A stretch of DNA of 64,000 nt from Xanthoparmelia taractica. Taxonomy: Eukaryota > Ascomycota > Lecanoromycetes > Lecanorales > Parmeliaceae. Below, in pieces: positions 12,401 to 24,090 of this stretch. The stretch is taken from NCBI GenBank assembly GCA_033085395.1, contig MU853186.1:124001-188000 (forward strand), written 5' to 3'. Under the pieces are notes generated by a model. It was given only the letters and a program-made list of their open reading frames with translations, made no database searches and was not told the DNA's origin. Position numbers and translations under genes: made by a program. Numbering within the stretch: position 1 is the first letter of the stretch; the number at the start of each line of letters is the position of its first letter.

Positions 12401-13746
12401 TCTTTGAGTTGCGAGACAAGTTGCAGGGGCAAAACACCCATTTCACCGCCCCTCTCACTCCTCTCCAAACAACCTTTATAAATCAGATCATTTTATACGA
12501 ATGGCAGGACTAATTCTAAAACTCGCCAGATCCGCGACATCATCCCGCAGTTAATAACAATCACCCAGACCTGGCGGACGTTAGGGGCGTGGTTCGATCA
12601 CTTCACGAGAAGGAGGAAGTAGAAATCATTACAGATTCTTATCGCGCGCAGATCCTTGAAAAAAGGCAACGAGCCAACTCATGGTGCAAGCATCAACGCT
12701 TAGTGCATGGACAGGATATCGAGTTTCGTATTGAGCAGGGCGGCATCTCTCAAGCGGACTTCGATGTCGCTGAGGTTGAGCTAAACGAGAAGATTGCAAT
12801 TTCTGAAAGAGAGATTGCGCAATCCGATTTCGATCTCTACCAAAGCATCGTCCTTACGCCTTTGCACGCACTCTACTCAAATCGTATCAAGTTAGCCGAG
12901 GCTTCCCTTGACAAGCTCAGCAGTCGTCTCTTCTTGGATGCCCAGTCGCAGAGCCCTAACCTGCCTCAAGAAGAAGGCGACGAACAGTCCGAATTGCTCG
13001 AGAAGCTGACCTTGTTAAAGTGGCTTTATGAAGGAAAAGAAACTTTGCATCGGCATATTTACGACCTCTTGAGCGAACGTAACGACCGATATAAGACTGT
13101 AGTACTCCTTCCCTACATACAATCCCAGGATCAGGAAAAGCATGTCGAAGCCGAGTTATTCTTTGCTAAGGATGCGCAAGAACGCAGATTCCAATTCGAA
13201 CAAGCCGCCTGCAAGCGTGCTTCTCTATTCCTGGAGGTAATAGAGAACAACGTGAGCCGGGGAGTTGAAGTCCAACTGTCCGCCTTTTGGGACATCGCCC
13301 CGTCCCTAGTTGAGGTCCTGCACAGAGTGCCCTCGCAACTGGATGGTTTCGAGGTTCAGATCCCGGCGCAAGAGTACGCCGAAAATCCATCCTACTACGA
13401 GTATCCGCTCCAATACCTCTATTCGCTCCTCGGCCATGCTCAAAAGTCGACGTATCAATTCATCGAGTCCCAGGTCAATCTTCTCTGCCTCCTCCATGAG
13501 ATACGCTCCCACACTTTAGCAGCTAGATGTAAGGTTAAGGCGCAAGGCAGGGATGCGAGCTCGGCAGCCGAGGAGGAGCAGAGAAGGCAGGAGACGAGGT
13601 TGACGGATGATTTGAAGGAGAAGGTTGGCGTTGTAGAGGGCCAGTGGGAAGAGGCGCTGGGAAGGGAGATTATGGAGGTCAGGGAGAGGGTTAGAGGGGC
13701 GCTGCTGGAAGAAGGGGGTTGGGACGATGAGGGGAACGAGGGTTAG
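9482..13746 (+). CDS. Conserved-looking large proline/serine-rich protein, function unknown
   Basis: Proposed exons 9482-9902, 9935-12358 and 12530-13746 give 1353 residues in one phase. The first intron would be only 32 bp (GTAAGG...CCCAG). Reading across it joins into a clearly coding Pro/Ser frame that includes PPPPYSPRRDQQ. The second intron (171 bp, GTAAGG ... CTAATTCTAAAACTCGCCAG) is less sure, and an acceptor at about 12570 is also in phase. The N-terminal ~800 residues are disordered, Pro/Ser-rich, with polyproline (PLPPPPPGPPP) and PPxY-like sites. The C-terminal ~550 residues are charged and helical, with repeated Glu/Gln/Arg heptad-like runs. No catalytic motif or TM segment is visible. 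The composition suggests a scaffold or cytoskeletal/trafficking adaptor, but that is inference. I do not recognise the family. Confidence 0.7.
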
Positions 13747-14281
13747 CTGTATCTTCCCTCGAATCCAATACAATTCGCGTGTTCCACCGCTCTTAGGGCT
13801 CTGAGCTCTTTTCTCCAGCGGTTGTATTCGCACTATTGCTAACTTGATTGCTCGTTCTGACATACTTCTATTCTGCCCGCCGTCTTTATAGGCTGATACC
13901 GCAGAGCCGACGCAGCTAAGGTCTTCCACCACTCTTATCCCACCCATGATGCCGGGCTCAGCTATTAGGTTGCATATGAAAGCTACTGGCAGGCGCTCTT
14001 TCGATCAAATACGAGAACTAGGTATCAGTTTTTGGGATTTCGTATCATCCTTATAGCCCGTCTCTGAAGACCGCTTAGCACAATGCCTAAGGGCCCTTGT
14101 AAGGCTGATCGGCGTTTACGCCGACTATGTCCGTGCCTCGGCTCCTCTTCTCCAAAGCATCCCGTCTTTTTGGCGTTTTTGGCATTCAAAAGGCCAACAA
14201 CTGCTCATCTTTTCTTTCTTTCTTTCTTTCTTTCTTTCTTTTGGACGGTAGAGAACTTGATAGAGTCAACGAAAATCAACC
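13747..14281. promoter_or_regulatory. Thiolase upstream region with (TTTC)n tract
   Basis: 535 bp between two same-strand genes. A perfect TTTC tetranucleotide run of about eight units spans roughly 14209-14242, some 40 bp before the thiolase ATG, and so lies in the promoter or 5' UTR. An upstream ATG near 14083 opens a frame that overlaps the start in another frame. Confidence 0.55.
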
Positions 14282-15784
14282 ATGTCGAAAGCACAACAGC
14301 GTCTCTCCCAGGTCAACTCTCATCTCGCGTCTTCCGAAGTCGACATCCCCCGTGGCCGCGAGTCTATCCTAAGAAAATCTCCGGATGACATTGTAATCAC
14401 TTGTGCCCTACGCACCCCTTTTACTAAAGGTGGAAAGGGCGGCCTCAAAGACACTGCAGCCGCCGATCTCCTGGTCCATGTATTCAAATCTCTGCTCGCC
14501 CGCTCGAAAATCGATCCTTCTCTGGTGGAAGATATAGCAGTGGGTAGTGTCCTGCCGCCGGGCGGAGGAGCGACGGAGTTTCGCGCAGCAGCACTCGTTG
14601 CTGGATTCCCTGAGACCACGGCTGTGAAGAGTGTGAACAGACAATGCTCTAGTGGCTTACAGGCTTGTATTGATATAGCCAATGCCATACGTTCGGTACG
14701 CACATTTGGAAATTGGGCTTCGAGGTTCTTGGCCAACCCCGTCCGAGACATTTTTAGATATCTGCTTCATAGCCCGGCTTCCTTGGAGAAGCAAAGCTGA
14801 CTCTGAAACCTGTGTAGAACATGATAGAAATTGGCTGTGCAGGTGGCGTGGAGTCTATGAGCAGTCAATACGGTCCGGGTGCCGTCACCGAGTTCTCAGA
14901 GTTGCTGGAGTCTCATCCGGAAAGCAGAAATTGCAAAGTACCTATGGGCGTCCTGTCCGAGAAGATGGCAAAGGACAGGTCGATATCGAGGAAGGATCAA
15001 GATGCATTTGCTGCGTTGAGCTACCAAAAAGCAGTTAGAGCGCAAAAGGAAGGTAAATTTGATGAGGAGATTACACCGCTACACAATGTGAAGTTTGTGG
15101 ATATGAAAACGGACGAGGAGAAGACAATTACGGTGGACAAGGACGATGGAATACGAGATGGCATTACGGCAGAGAGTCTCGGGAAGATAAAGCCGGCTTT
15201 TGCTAAGGACGGTTCCATTCATGCCGGTAATGCATCGCAGATTACTGATGGTGCCGCCGCTGTCCTATTGATGAAAAGGAGTACAGCAGAGAGGCTCGGC
15301 CAAAAGATTATTGGGAAGCTTGTATCTAGCTCTATAGTCGGCGTACAGCCTCTGCTTATGGGAATAGGACCGTGGAAAGCTATCCCTTTGGCGTTACAGA
15401 AAGCGGGGATTTCGAAGGATGATGTCGACGGTGCGTTACGCCCCCTGTGGTTTACGTTGTGGCTCATTTTTGACCATCCAATAGTCTTCGAGATCAACGA
15501 GGCTTTTGCCAGTCAGTGCTTGTGGTGTATTAGGGAGCTGGGACTAGATGAGACCAAGGTACTATACTCCCCCTGTGCTTTACGCGAAGCCCCGTGCCTG
15601 ACTACTCAACAAGGTCAACCGCAACGGTGGCGCCATAGCTTTTGGACATCCACTTGGCTGCACCGGCGCCAGACAGGTGGCGACGCTCCTCAATGAACTG
15701 GGAAGGACGGGGGAAAAGATTGGTGTTACGTCTATGTGTGTTGGGACAGGGATGGGTATGGCTAGCGTCATTGTGAGAGAATGA
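14282..15784 (+). CDS. pot1: Peroxisomal 3-ketoacyl-CoA thiolase (PTS2)
   Basis: Four exons: 14282-14695, 14818-15430, 15485-15558 and 15614-15784 (introns 122, 54 and 55 bp), 423 residues. It catalyses the last step of beta-oxidation, thiolytic cleavage of 3-ketoacyl-CoA to acetyl-CoA and a shortened acyl-CoA. The N-terminus carries RLSQVNSHL at residues 7-15, an exact fit to the PTS2 consensus (R/K)(L/V/I)x5(H/Q)(L/A), so import by Pex7 into peroxisomes is expected. Active-site Cys122 is in NRQCSSG, His379 in GHPLGCTGAR and Cys409 in MCVGTGMG; NEAFA is also present. Length fits the fungal POT1 family. Unspliced, each of the three introns brings a stop or frame change, which supports the model. 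Confidence 0.95.
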
Positions 15785-16145
15785 ACTGGAGAAAGAAGAT
15801 GGGTAGGAGAGCAAGCAGCGAAAGGGGGTATATAGTTCAATAAGAGAGCTGAAGAGATGGGTTACGCTAGCTCTGCTGCTTCCTTGGGGCTGGGCTTCTT
15901 CTTCTTCTTTTGATGCGCTACCAGCAGCAGATCAATAGACTATAAGTAATTCCTTCAAGCATCAACTTATTCCAATTGGTATTGCCAGGTCCCAGCTGCG
16001 ATGGTCTGTGTTTTGATACTCCAGACTAGCCCTAATCCAAAAGCGGCTAAACCAGCCCTACTGACCTGCAAATCGGTTTCAAGGCTGCCATTTTTCAACC
16101 TTCCTCGACAATTTCCAACAGTATCAACCTGCATTAATTACGAAG
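15785..16145. other. Short intergenic region
   Basis: Contains the thiolase 3' flank (CTT/TTC-rich near 15900) and the F-box gene promoter. Nothing else is seen. Confidence 0.4.
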
Positions 16146-17976
16146 ATGAGCGGGCTGCCGCGCTTGCCGCATAAAGGATGCCCTGGAGATATCCTGCTGC
16201 TTATATTCGAAGATCTCTACCGTACTGCGCCAGCTTCGTTGCGCGTTGTGCGTCTGGCCTCCAGACAGTTCAATATCTTAGTCATTCCCATCGTCTACCG
16301 CCATGTGAAGCTCAACGTAGAGTTGTTGAATTGCTTCGAGGCAGACTATGAGTCTAATGATCCCCCCGAGGTCGTGGACGCAAGAATGAGAGTCAGGCAT
16401 GCAATCTGCAATTTCACTCGGCAAATTACCATCGACAAGCCAGTGGATTCGTTATTAACCGTCACACTCTTACAGTCTCTCCATAAATTTCATCGTTTAA
16501 ACTGGTCTTTTTGGAACAAGGAAACGTTCTTTACTCACTGGACGTCAAACCAGATTCTTCAAAGGATCCTTGATTGCCTGACCGAAAGCTGGCCAAGTGC
16601 AAACCTCTCCGTCGACAATGTCTACTCGGGTCTCGAGTACAATGACGAAGTCAGCTCTCTGCCTCCCACGAATGTAGTGTCCTTGAAACTGCAGGCAGGC
16701 CTTCTACGGCGTTGGCACCGAGTCGAGCGCACGTTCAAGACATTCCTCCTTCAATGTCATCAATTGAACGTACTTCATCTTCTGAGTGTGCGATCTGGAA
16801 CCCGGTTCAAGGACGAAGAAATGGAGCAACATGGTAGACTCCCTGCCGTAGAGCAGCTTTTTCTGCAAGGCTATTTTTGGATACATTCTCCAAGAACTGC
16901 AAATACATTCTGGAATTGGTCCAATTTGACGTCTCTCAGGCTCGAGAAAGTATTCATAATAAACTTTCTAGAATCTGTTCTGCCTGCAAACCTTCTACAA
17001 TTACGTTCTTTGATCACGGATGGTCATTGCGAAAGTACTGTGGATCACACCAAAGTCAGTGTCCTCCAAGTGATGGTCCCAACTTGTACCTCGTTCTAGA
17101 ATCGTTGGGAGCTACAATCTCCTTTAAATGCAGAGCCCATCTTAACGCTTGAATACTAACTACTATAGGCAACAAATCTTATGACAAAGCTTGTCAGAGC
17201 CATTACTAGCTTGGAGAATCTGTCACTCAGTTGTTCTGTTAAGATGTTCCCCATAGATGCAATTCGGAAGCATGGCCCAGGCCTGAGACAACTTCAGCTT
17301 AGAGAATATAACGGGCATTTGCCGCTTGGCCAAAGCCGTGTCCCAACACTCTCTCTTTTTGCTCTTCTCGAGATACAGTCTTATTGCCCCAGTCTCATGG
17401 AGCTGGCGCTGGACCTAGACCAAGGAATGATGGTATAACAATCTTCTGCAATGACCTCTTCCTGTCCTGGCAGGCTGACCAAAAGTTCTGCAGTCATCTA
17501 GTTTTGCAAGTCTACTCCTCGAAAGCCGCAATCTTCGTCGGCTCACAATGTTTGTACAACAGCCCTTCCTCAGCGGTGTCGACCTCAATAATGAACAAGA
17601 CACGTGCCCCCACCTCGGCAAAGTTCATCATCATGCTTGTCTAAGCAGAAGTTGCCAGGCATTTGAGAGCATTGAAGTAGGAGCAGCATCAAATTTCGTG
17701 GATTGGACCTATGAAGCTATTTGCACGTTCTTCCAAGATTTGCTTCTACGGAAACAGGGTGCAGCTTTCGAGAAGTTGACCATGCACGTTGCGGGGAACT
17801 CTGACGGAGCTTATCCAGAGGTTCTCTCCGTAGAAGGCCAGCGCCAGCAGATAAGTGGGAATGCGCACCAGCGGACCTTCGAGTATAATTCAAAGCATAT
17901 GAACGGACGTCCCACAACGTCTTTCGATAAACAACTGGTCCAGGAAACGACAGCGAAGAGTATTGGGAGGATTTGA
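16146..17976 (+). CDS. F-box / leucine-rich-repeat-like protein
   Basis: Exons 16146-17054, 17169-17432 and 17494-17976 (introns 114 and 61 bp) join in phase 0 to 551 residues. The N-terminal 50 residues look like a degenerate F-box (GDILLLIFEDLYRTAPASL, then VRLASRQFNILVIPIVYRHV). The rest has irregular Leu-rich segments (LTSLRLEKV, LENLSLSC, LRQLQLREY, NLRRLTMF) as in fungal F-box proteins whose LRRs bind substrates. Expected role is substrate adaptor of an SCF ubiquitin ligase; the target is unknown. The first intron ends TACTAACTACTATAG. For intron 2 the later CAG at 17493 was taken because it alone keeps the downstream LRR frame open. Confidence 0.72.
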
Positions 17977-19960
17977 ACAAGTCTCCCAACACATTGAGGT
18001 GACGATGAGCGTCTCTAGGTTGCAAATGGTGATTTATTGGCCGCATCTTCACGACTCAATCGCTGCAATCACTGACGATCGATGAGCAATCATTGACGAT
18101 GTCAGTGATGAAGCACAACAGTAACGAATGAAGCATGGCGTTTCCTATCGAGAAAGACCGAGCGATTCCGCAAGTAAATGTGCACTGATGTGCATGACGT
18201 TTTGCTAATGTAATGGGAGGTCGCTAGCTGTCCTTATTGAGAGGTAAGGGGCCTTCAGCCGGCACGCAATGGCTCAATGCAGACATAAGTAGAGCTGAGA
18301 AAGCCTTTCGCCTCGGAGCAGAATGGGATTCGTTGGGCTTGTGCCTGGTTAATACAACCATTGACCTCTGCTAAGTCATGATCTACGTATCTGCCTGAGG
18401 ATGCTGCTTTCCTTGAAAAGGATGATGGCAAAATACAGCTTGCTCCAGGCTTCCGGACCGCATGCTCTAAAATGCAGGTCCAATGGATCCATCTGGTGCG
18501 CGAGGCTATATCTCTTGAAACCGTATCTCTTCGCTAATCCAGTCCAAAATCACTTAAAATCATGGTCTTTGTATGTCCAGTCATCCTCGCCGTCTTGTCT
18601 ATCCGCAAGCAGCACCACATACAATCTCCTCGGCGTGTGCCCTCCCAGAATGTCACTATACCCGAATATGTGCCCCTCAGAGTGTCACTATGCCGCGGTA
18701 TGAGCCCCCTCAAAACGTCACACTCCGCAGGCATGTAACCCCCCTTCCCATTTGTCACGTTCACTTGGCATGCGCCCCAAGGAGTGTCACTGTCCCCCAA
18801 CAGGTCCCCCACCCCGAAGTGTCACAGTGACGCTGGAGGTCACCCTCTTGGGCCCAAGCTTCCTCGTTGCGATTTCTGTCTCCTCGTCCTTCCACTTGCT
18901 ATTTCACTTTGCTCTTTGTCTCTGCAATGGGCCGAATAGTAGCATTCTCATGTGGAAGAAGAAGAGGAGTGGGATGGCGATGGAAAGGCTGAGCACGCTG
19001 CATCTGTGGTCACATGTTTGGGCCGCTTTGAACGCTTGGCCGTCGGACGTGGGGTCGATGCCTCTACACCGTTGGCTGTGACGGAGCGATTGCCATCCAG
19101 TCCGACTACTTCTCCTTACTGAATCCGCTTGTTTAGTAGTGAGGAAGGAGTAAGGCAAGTGAGACCCGTCTCCAGTAAGGACATGTGAGACACTCGTGGA
19201 TGAGGTGGATTCGGAGAAGCTCAACATGCAACGGGCAAGAATGCCGGGATATCAGAAGTTCTATTTTTTTTTTCTCTAACGGATATCTTATCTACGGAGG
19301 GAGGAAGTGGGCAAACATGGGGAAGGCGGAGCATATCATAGTCGAGTCCGAAAGGATTTTCTTCTTCCCAAAGCCACTGCCTCGCGGCCGACTTGAGTCC
19401 CTTTAATGTAAGAGGGAGGCATGGAATGCGTACAGGATCCATTTTCGCTACGATTAAATTAGACATGAGGAGATGTAAGCACCCAGTGCTTTAGACAGCA
19501 CCTGTGACATGGGTAATTTGTAGTCATAAGATTTTGCCGTTCAGCATCGGGCTTATGTATCTTGTTTAGTGAAGGTACATGTGGAGTCATAGGAAATCAT
19601 GGTCGTTTCTATGGTATCAGCACTTCGAGCCGTTGTCAGGAAGTCAGCGTACTTGGAATCGTCACCGTTGATGCTATCGTATGTGTGTGGCAATCGTGTA
19701 TCTAGAGCATAAGGTGATATGGGCAATAGGATGCTGTTCAGGTGAGGTGCAAAAGTCTCAGAGGCAGGCAAGCCTTGGTGGAAACATTTTCCAGTGGCAC
19801 GGCTTCACAAGCGATTAATTGTACACATTCTGCTGCATCTTGCTTAAGAATTCATTCTATATAGCTGCAAGCCATCATTGGCAATAATGATCTTTCTACC
19901 TTGGACCACCATCCATCTGGCTCCACCTCCTTCCACCGCGCAAGTGGAACAACCACCCCA
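17977..19960. other. Gene-poor stretch containing a GTCAC minisatellite
   Basis: Nearly 2 kb with no convincing coding frame. The only structure seen is the tandem repeat at 18644-18835, listed separately. It marks the left edge of a decayed island that runs to about 26.7 kb. Confidence 0.5.
18644..18835. repeat. Degenerate 32-34 bp tandem repeat (about six units)
   Basis: Each unit carries a GTCAC core followed about 15-20 bases later by a C-rich run, for example AGTGTCACTATGCCGCGG then TGAGCCCCCT. Units diverge by many substitutions. Reading through gives only accidental open frames on both strands. Confidence 0.65.
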
Positions 19961-22900
19961 TTACCAGCCACCGTCATCATTGACATTTGCATCGCCAGTA
20001 GGAGGAGGCGCAGTATCCCAGTCGGTTTGGCCGGACGTATCAAGTACGCCCTCCGGTGTGGGGTCGAAGCCTGAGCTGGCCGAGACTGCATCTAGCTGGA
20101 CATACTCCTGCGACAGAGAATCTGCTGGCACATCGATCCGGCGACCATTCTTCTCTATCCAAGCCAGCATCTTGATGAGATGGCGGTTGTCAGTATTTCG
20201 ACGATTGGCTTCACGTTCGTCCTCGTCTTTGGAACCGACAACCAGAGGAAGTACGCAGTCCTTGTCTCCGAAGATGACCAGGGCCTGCTTCTGTCGCGAG
20301 AGCAGAACCTTCAAGTGACGGCCCTCCGACATGAACCCAAGTTCTCCGTGGTCGTTGGACCCACGGACCAGGCCTATGTTTATATATAGGGCCTTTCAAC
20401 CCATGAACCATTCGATCGTTCCGATGCGAAGTGATTGCCATTCGTGATCTGGCCTATCTTTCTGAACCTTGCGCAAAACGTCTAAGTCGTAGTTCACCTG
20501 TCCGGCATATGGTGTTGCGACACCGATCTCACTAGGTCCAGTAACCTCGGCGTCACACACGACCCAAATGAGATGGTCCACCACGGCTGACACATTGTGT
20601 GGATTGATGCGCGACGTACCTCCACCGAATTCTGACTCCGAATTGGCGGTGATGTTCACAAAAACGGGGTAGACCAGACCTTCGGGCTCTGGCTTCAATG
20701 TTGGGTAGCGCGAACGGATCTCTTTGTGCCATTTGAGTGACATGGGGCGAGCATCAAGTGAAGTTCCTTCGCCAGGCTTCAGTTGGCGGAAAAAAAAAAA
20801 GATCGCTGCAAAGAGCCTCGAGACCGGCAGTGGAGCGCATGACTTCCCTCAACATGAAGTACGGCTAGCCGTTCTCCACCAGACAAGAGTATGGCGAAAA
20901 GGACAGCATAGCGAAAGGATTCTCCTTCGGCTTGCTCAGGTTTGTAGGACCTAGCTGGGCATGATCGCCAATGATCATAAGAAGGTCAGTTGCGGCCAGA
21001 TCTGTACGAGCTGTGCTTCCGTTATTCTTGAGGCCTCGTTGACGATGATCCAGCCGAATTTGATGTTTTTCGACAATTCTTTGGCAAGTTGGGCAATGGT
21101 ACAAATTGTTGCATGTGCTGCATCCTTAATCAAGGAATTTCCGCAGCTCTCCACCAGCTTCCCGTACTCTCTCCACTCGGCTCTGTTGAGCTCTTGTCGT
21201 TGCATCTTGAGCACGAGCGCGCGAAGATCCTTCTATATATATAGCCTTGCTAGAAAGTCGTTGGAGGAGCTTGTTGACAACTTTGGCACGGGATACGGCC
21301 GATGACTTTGAGGATGTAGGTCCAAAGGGCCGCGTTGATCATCTTCATTCGAGGATCATCCGGAGACATGACCTTCTTCGCATTCTCGTAATTGTGCTTG
21401 GTGGCTTTCAGCATGAGATCGTTGAAGACTATCGACAGCTCATAGTCTTGCCAACCATCAGGCTCATCGGCATCTTCGTCTCCAGGAACAGTCTCGTTGG
21501 TATCTGCTCCGTCATCTCCCCCGTCGCCATCAGCGTCATCCGATAATCCATCGATGACTGATTCTGCACCCGTTTCATCGTTCTTGTCGATGTACTTGTT
21601 CACATAGGTGTCATCTTCGTTACCGGATTCGGGCTCACTCTCTGATTCAGGGTCAGCAGGTAGCAGCGGGTGCTTGGCGTCTTTGCGGGCGCGCTTTCCC
21701 AGGTGGCGGCGCTCAAGTCCTGCGGAGCAGTCAGTTATGCTGTTGGTCACCACAACCTTTGGAGATGCTTACCCATCGAATGCATTCTCACTGCAATGTA
21801 ACCCTTGTCCGCTATCACCTCGACCACATTGTCCGCTGCCGAATTTGCTTCCGTCACAATCGCGACCTTCAGGCCGCGCTTGATTGCAATCTCCAGTAGG
21901 ACTTGATGATCGTAGTGTCTGTTATATATATAAGAGAAGTATAACCTTGGAAGGCGAGTGTGAAAGGTGAGTGTCTCTTGAGTGGAGGATATGAAAGAAA
22001 GTTAAGTGTAGAAGTGGTAAGAATTTATAGTAAGAGTGGTGTTGTAGTGAATGACTCTAGGTGAATCTCGAATGTGGAAACAGTGAACTTGTTCATAGCG
22101 TTTGTCGGTCGCTGCAGGAAGACCATAATGTTCGCGCAATGGTCGATTGTTGTGTCTGTGATAATCCACACTTGCCAACCATCAGGTGTATCTCGAGCGG
22201 GACGTTCGTATTGCGCAAGCTCGGATTGCGGTTTCACTCTTGGTACAGGCTCCCAGGTAACAAGGCCTCTGCCGGCGCCAATGATAATCTTCTTCGCCTC
22301 GTCGAAGTCACGAAATTGCAAGAATCCAATGTAGTAGTCAGGGACTGCTTGGGTAATAGTCATCTTGACAGGAGAGTCGCGCACTTTCTTAATGATGTTC
22401 GTGTCTTTCATCTTTTCTCGAGCGATGCCATTCGTAACGATTAGATTGAAAGCGGAGTAGGATCGAAAAGTTCTCAGTGCATCAAGAGGTTCCTCGTCGT
22501 GTGGGATTAGAATTTCATTCCATTGCACATTGTTTGATTTCAGTATCATGTCATAGTACTGTGGCGCTGGTACTTACTATGCTGCCATTCCATTGAGGTA
22601 CTTATGCAGGTATGAGCTTAGAAACGGCACATAGTCTTCTTGTACCTCGTACAGATACTGTAAGTTGGCAGGCAGATCCTCGTACTACCACATGAACACC
22701 GAGAGAGTCTTGCAGGTAGGCACAAGGGACATGGCTTCAAAGATGCTCTGAACCTCAGGCACGCTTGAGGAGTACACATTCGGGTAGAAGTCCTGCTCGA
22801 TGGCGTCATCCTCGTAAGAGAGAGTCATTCGGTACAATTTTTGACCCGTCATGGCTTCTTTGGCCTTTGCGTGAATGTGCTGAGGGGCGTCTTGGAGAAG

Positions 22901-23256
22901 CTCTCGGAACTCGGCTTCATTGGTGACAAGATGATCATTGACAGTGTAAGCATTAGAGAGGAAATTTTAATACACACTGTGAAACTTGGGGTCGAAGAAA
23001 CGAGCGCCGGTCTTGTTGGTGGTTTTGTCGCGTGGAAACTTAACGCGAAGACTGAATGATGGAGGCCGGCGACGGGGGATTTTCAGGTCTGAAAGTACCT
23101 GGACGACATTGTCTTCACTTGGTCTGTCAAGGTGTCCAAGATAGTGCACCTTTCCATTGGCAACGAAACGGAGAACAGCGTGGTTGTGGTCGGAAGGTTC
23201 CTAGGCTTCTTCGAAGCGACAGTGATGGCAAGAGGAGCAGAGTCGGCAGGAGCAGA
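19961..23256 (-). pseudogene. Broken UPF1/NAM7-like SF1 helicase
   Basis: Helicase fragments lie in order on the minus strand but in different frames. N-terminal pieces cover 23256-22970, then a ~115-residue piece read through an in-frame TAG near 22685 that would be CAG (Gln) before a C-to-T change, then 22549-22050. After an interruption, post-Walker-A sequence (AIVTEANSAADNVVEV) resumes at 21915. Motif II reads VNEAS instead of VDEAS, motif III is GDHAQLGPTNLS, and then comes a frameshift in a run of T near 20791-20803. The RecA2 part follows (IGVATPYAGQV), then an in-frame TGA after IGTIEWFMG, then motif VI-like VLLSRQKQALVIFGD. No Walker A is found. The start codon position reads ATC. 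Several stops are of C-to-T type, compatible with RIP or simple decay. Family assignment is good; loss of function is near certain. Confidence 0.85.
21923..22030 (-). repeat. 108-bp promoter-like repeat, copy A
   Basis: Runs from a TATATATA tract to GAATTTATAG (CTATAAATTC on the minus strand, TATA-box-like) and shares its order of CCTTGGAAGG, GAGTGTG, GAGGATAT and GAAAG blocks with copy B. It lies inside the helicase pseudogene, where the Walker A coding sequence is expected. Confidence 0.75.
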
Positions 23257-23300
23257 GATATAAGCTCTGTATATATATATATAGATATCTATTTGATATC

Positions 23301-23410
23301 TATATATGATAGAAGTGTGACCTTGGAAGGTGAGTGTGGAAGATGAGTGTGGAAGGTGACTGCGGAGGATATAGAAGAAAGGTAAGTGTGGAAGTGTCGA
23401 GAATTTATAG
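23301..23410 (-). repeat. 108-bp promoter-like repeat, copy B
   Basis: The matching copy sits just upstream of the helicase N-terminal coding remnant. On the minus strand it has a TATA-like CTATAAATTC followed by a T/C-rich leader and a (TA)n tract, so it looks like the original promoter and leader of the gene. The AT-rich palindrome at 23270-23308 is next to it. Confidence 0.75.
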
Positions 23411-23637
23411 GGAGCGGTGAATGGTTGTCGGTGAACTGGAAGAATGTATGATAACTGAAGCGTGAAGAAGCCTGTGCCAAGGCGCGCTAGACCCAATCAG
23501 GATTATGTTGCAAATCCAGTCCGGAACAACAATCACCTTCAGCATCCTTCTCATAGCAATAGCTAATTGACTCAAGAATGTTTTGGTGTACTCTGAGCTC
23601 TTGGTGGCCACGTGATTTGGCGGGTCTTAATGGTGAT

Positions 23638-24090
23638 TGGATCTTGCTGGTTCTTTCGCCAACCGTGAGGACACGATGATAGTTTGGTGAGCTGTAGGAG
23701 ATATCGGCCTTGGTCCTTTTTCTGAAGATTGTGAGAATACGGTGGTAGTGTGGTGAAGTGTAGGAGATGCAATCCCTGGTGCTTCTTCCGACAACTATGG
23801 GGATTCAATGATAGTTTGGTGAGCTGTAGAAGATGAAGTCCTTGGTGCTTTTTCTGATATTTGTGAGAATACGGTGATAGTTTGGTGAGCTGTAGGAGAT
23901 GTAGGCCTTGGTTCTTTTTTTGAAAATTGTGAGGATACGATGAATATTTGGCGAACTGTCTAACTCTTGATGCTTCTTCTGGCAATTATGAAGATAAGAT
24001 GACACTTTGGCGAACCGTAGGAGCCTTAAGTCCTAGTGCTTCTGGCTGTGAAAAGGCCGTTATTTGGCGAACTAAAAAGATCTTGGTGTA
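23638..24090. repeat. 66-bp tandem repeat, about seven units
   Basis: Units share TTTGGTGAGCTGTAGGAGAT followed by CCTTGGTGCTTTTTCTGA and a GTGAGAATACGG block. Four central units (about 23704-23900) are 66 bp each; flanking ones are shorter and more diverged. Since 66 is a multiple of three, the minus strand stays open as a 22-residue repeat (core LLQLTKLSPYSHN.QKKHQG) for 138 codons, but I see no promoter or homologous family. Confidence 0.8.

Noticed and set aside
23572..23985. 138-codon minus frame as a repeat-protein gene
   Set aside because: The frame is open because the repeat period is 66 bp; no start context, promoter or homologue visible.
23638..24090. Tandem repeats considered as a CRISPR array
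   Set aside because: Eukaryotic locus, units are contiguous without unique spacers, and no cas genes.
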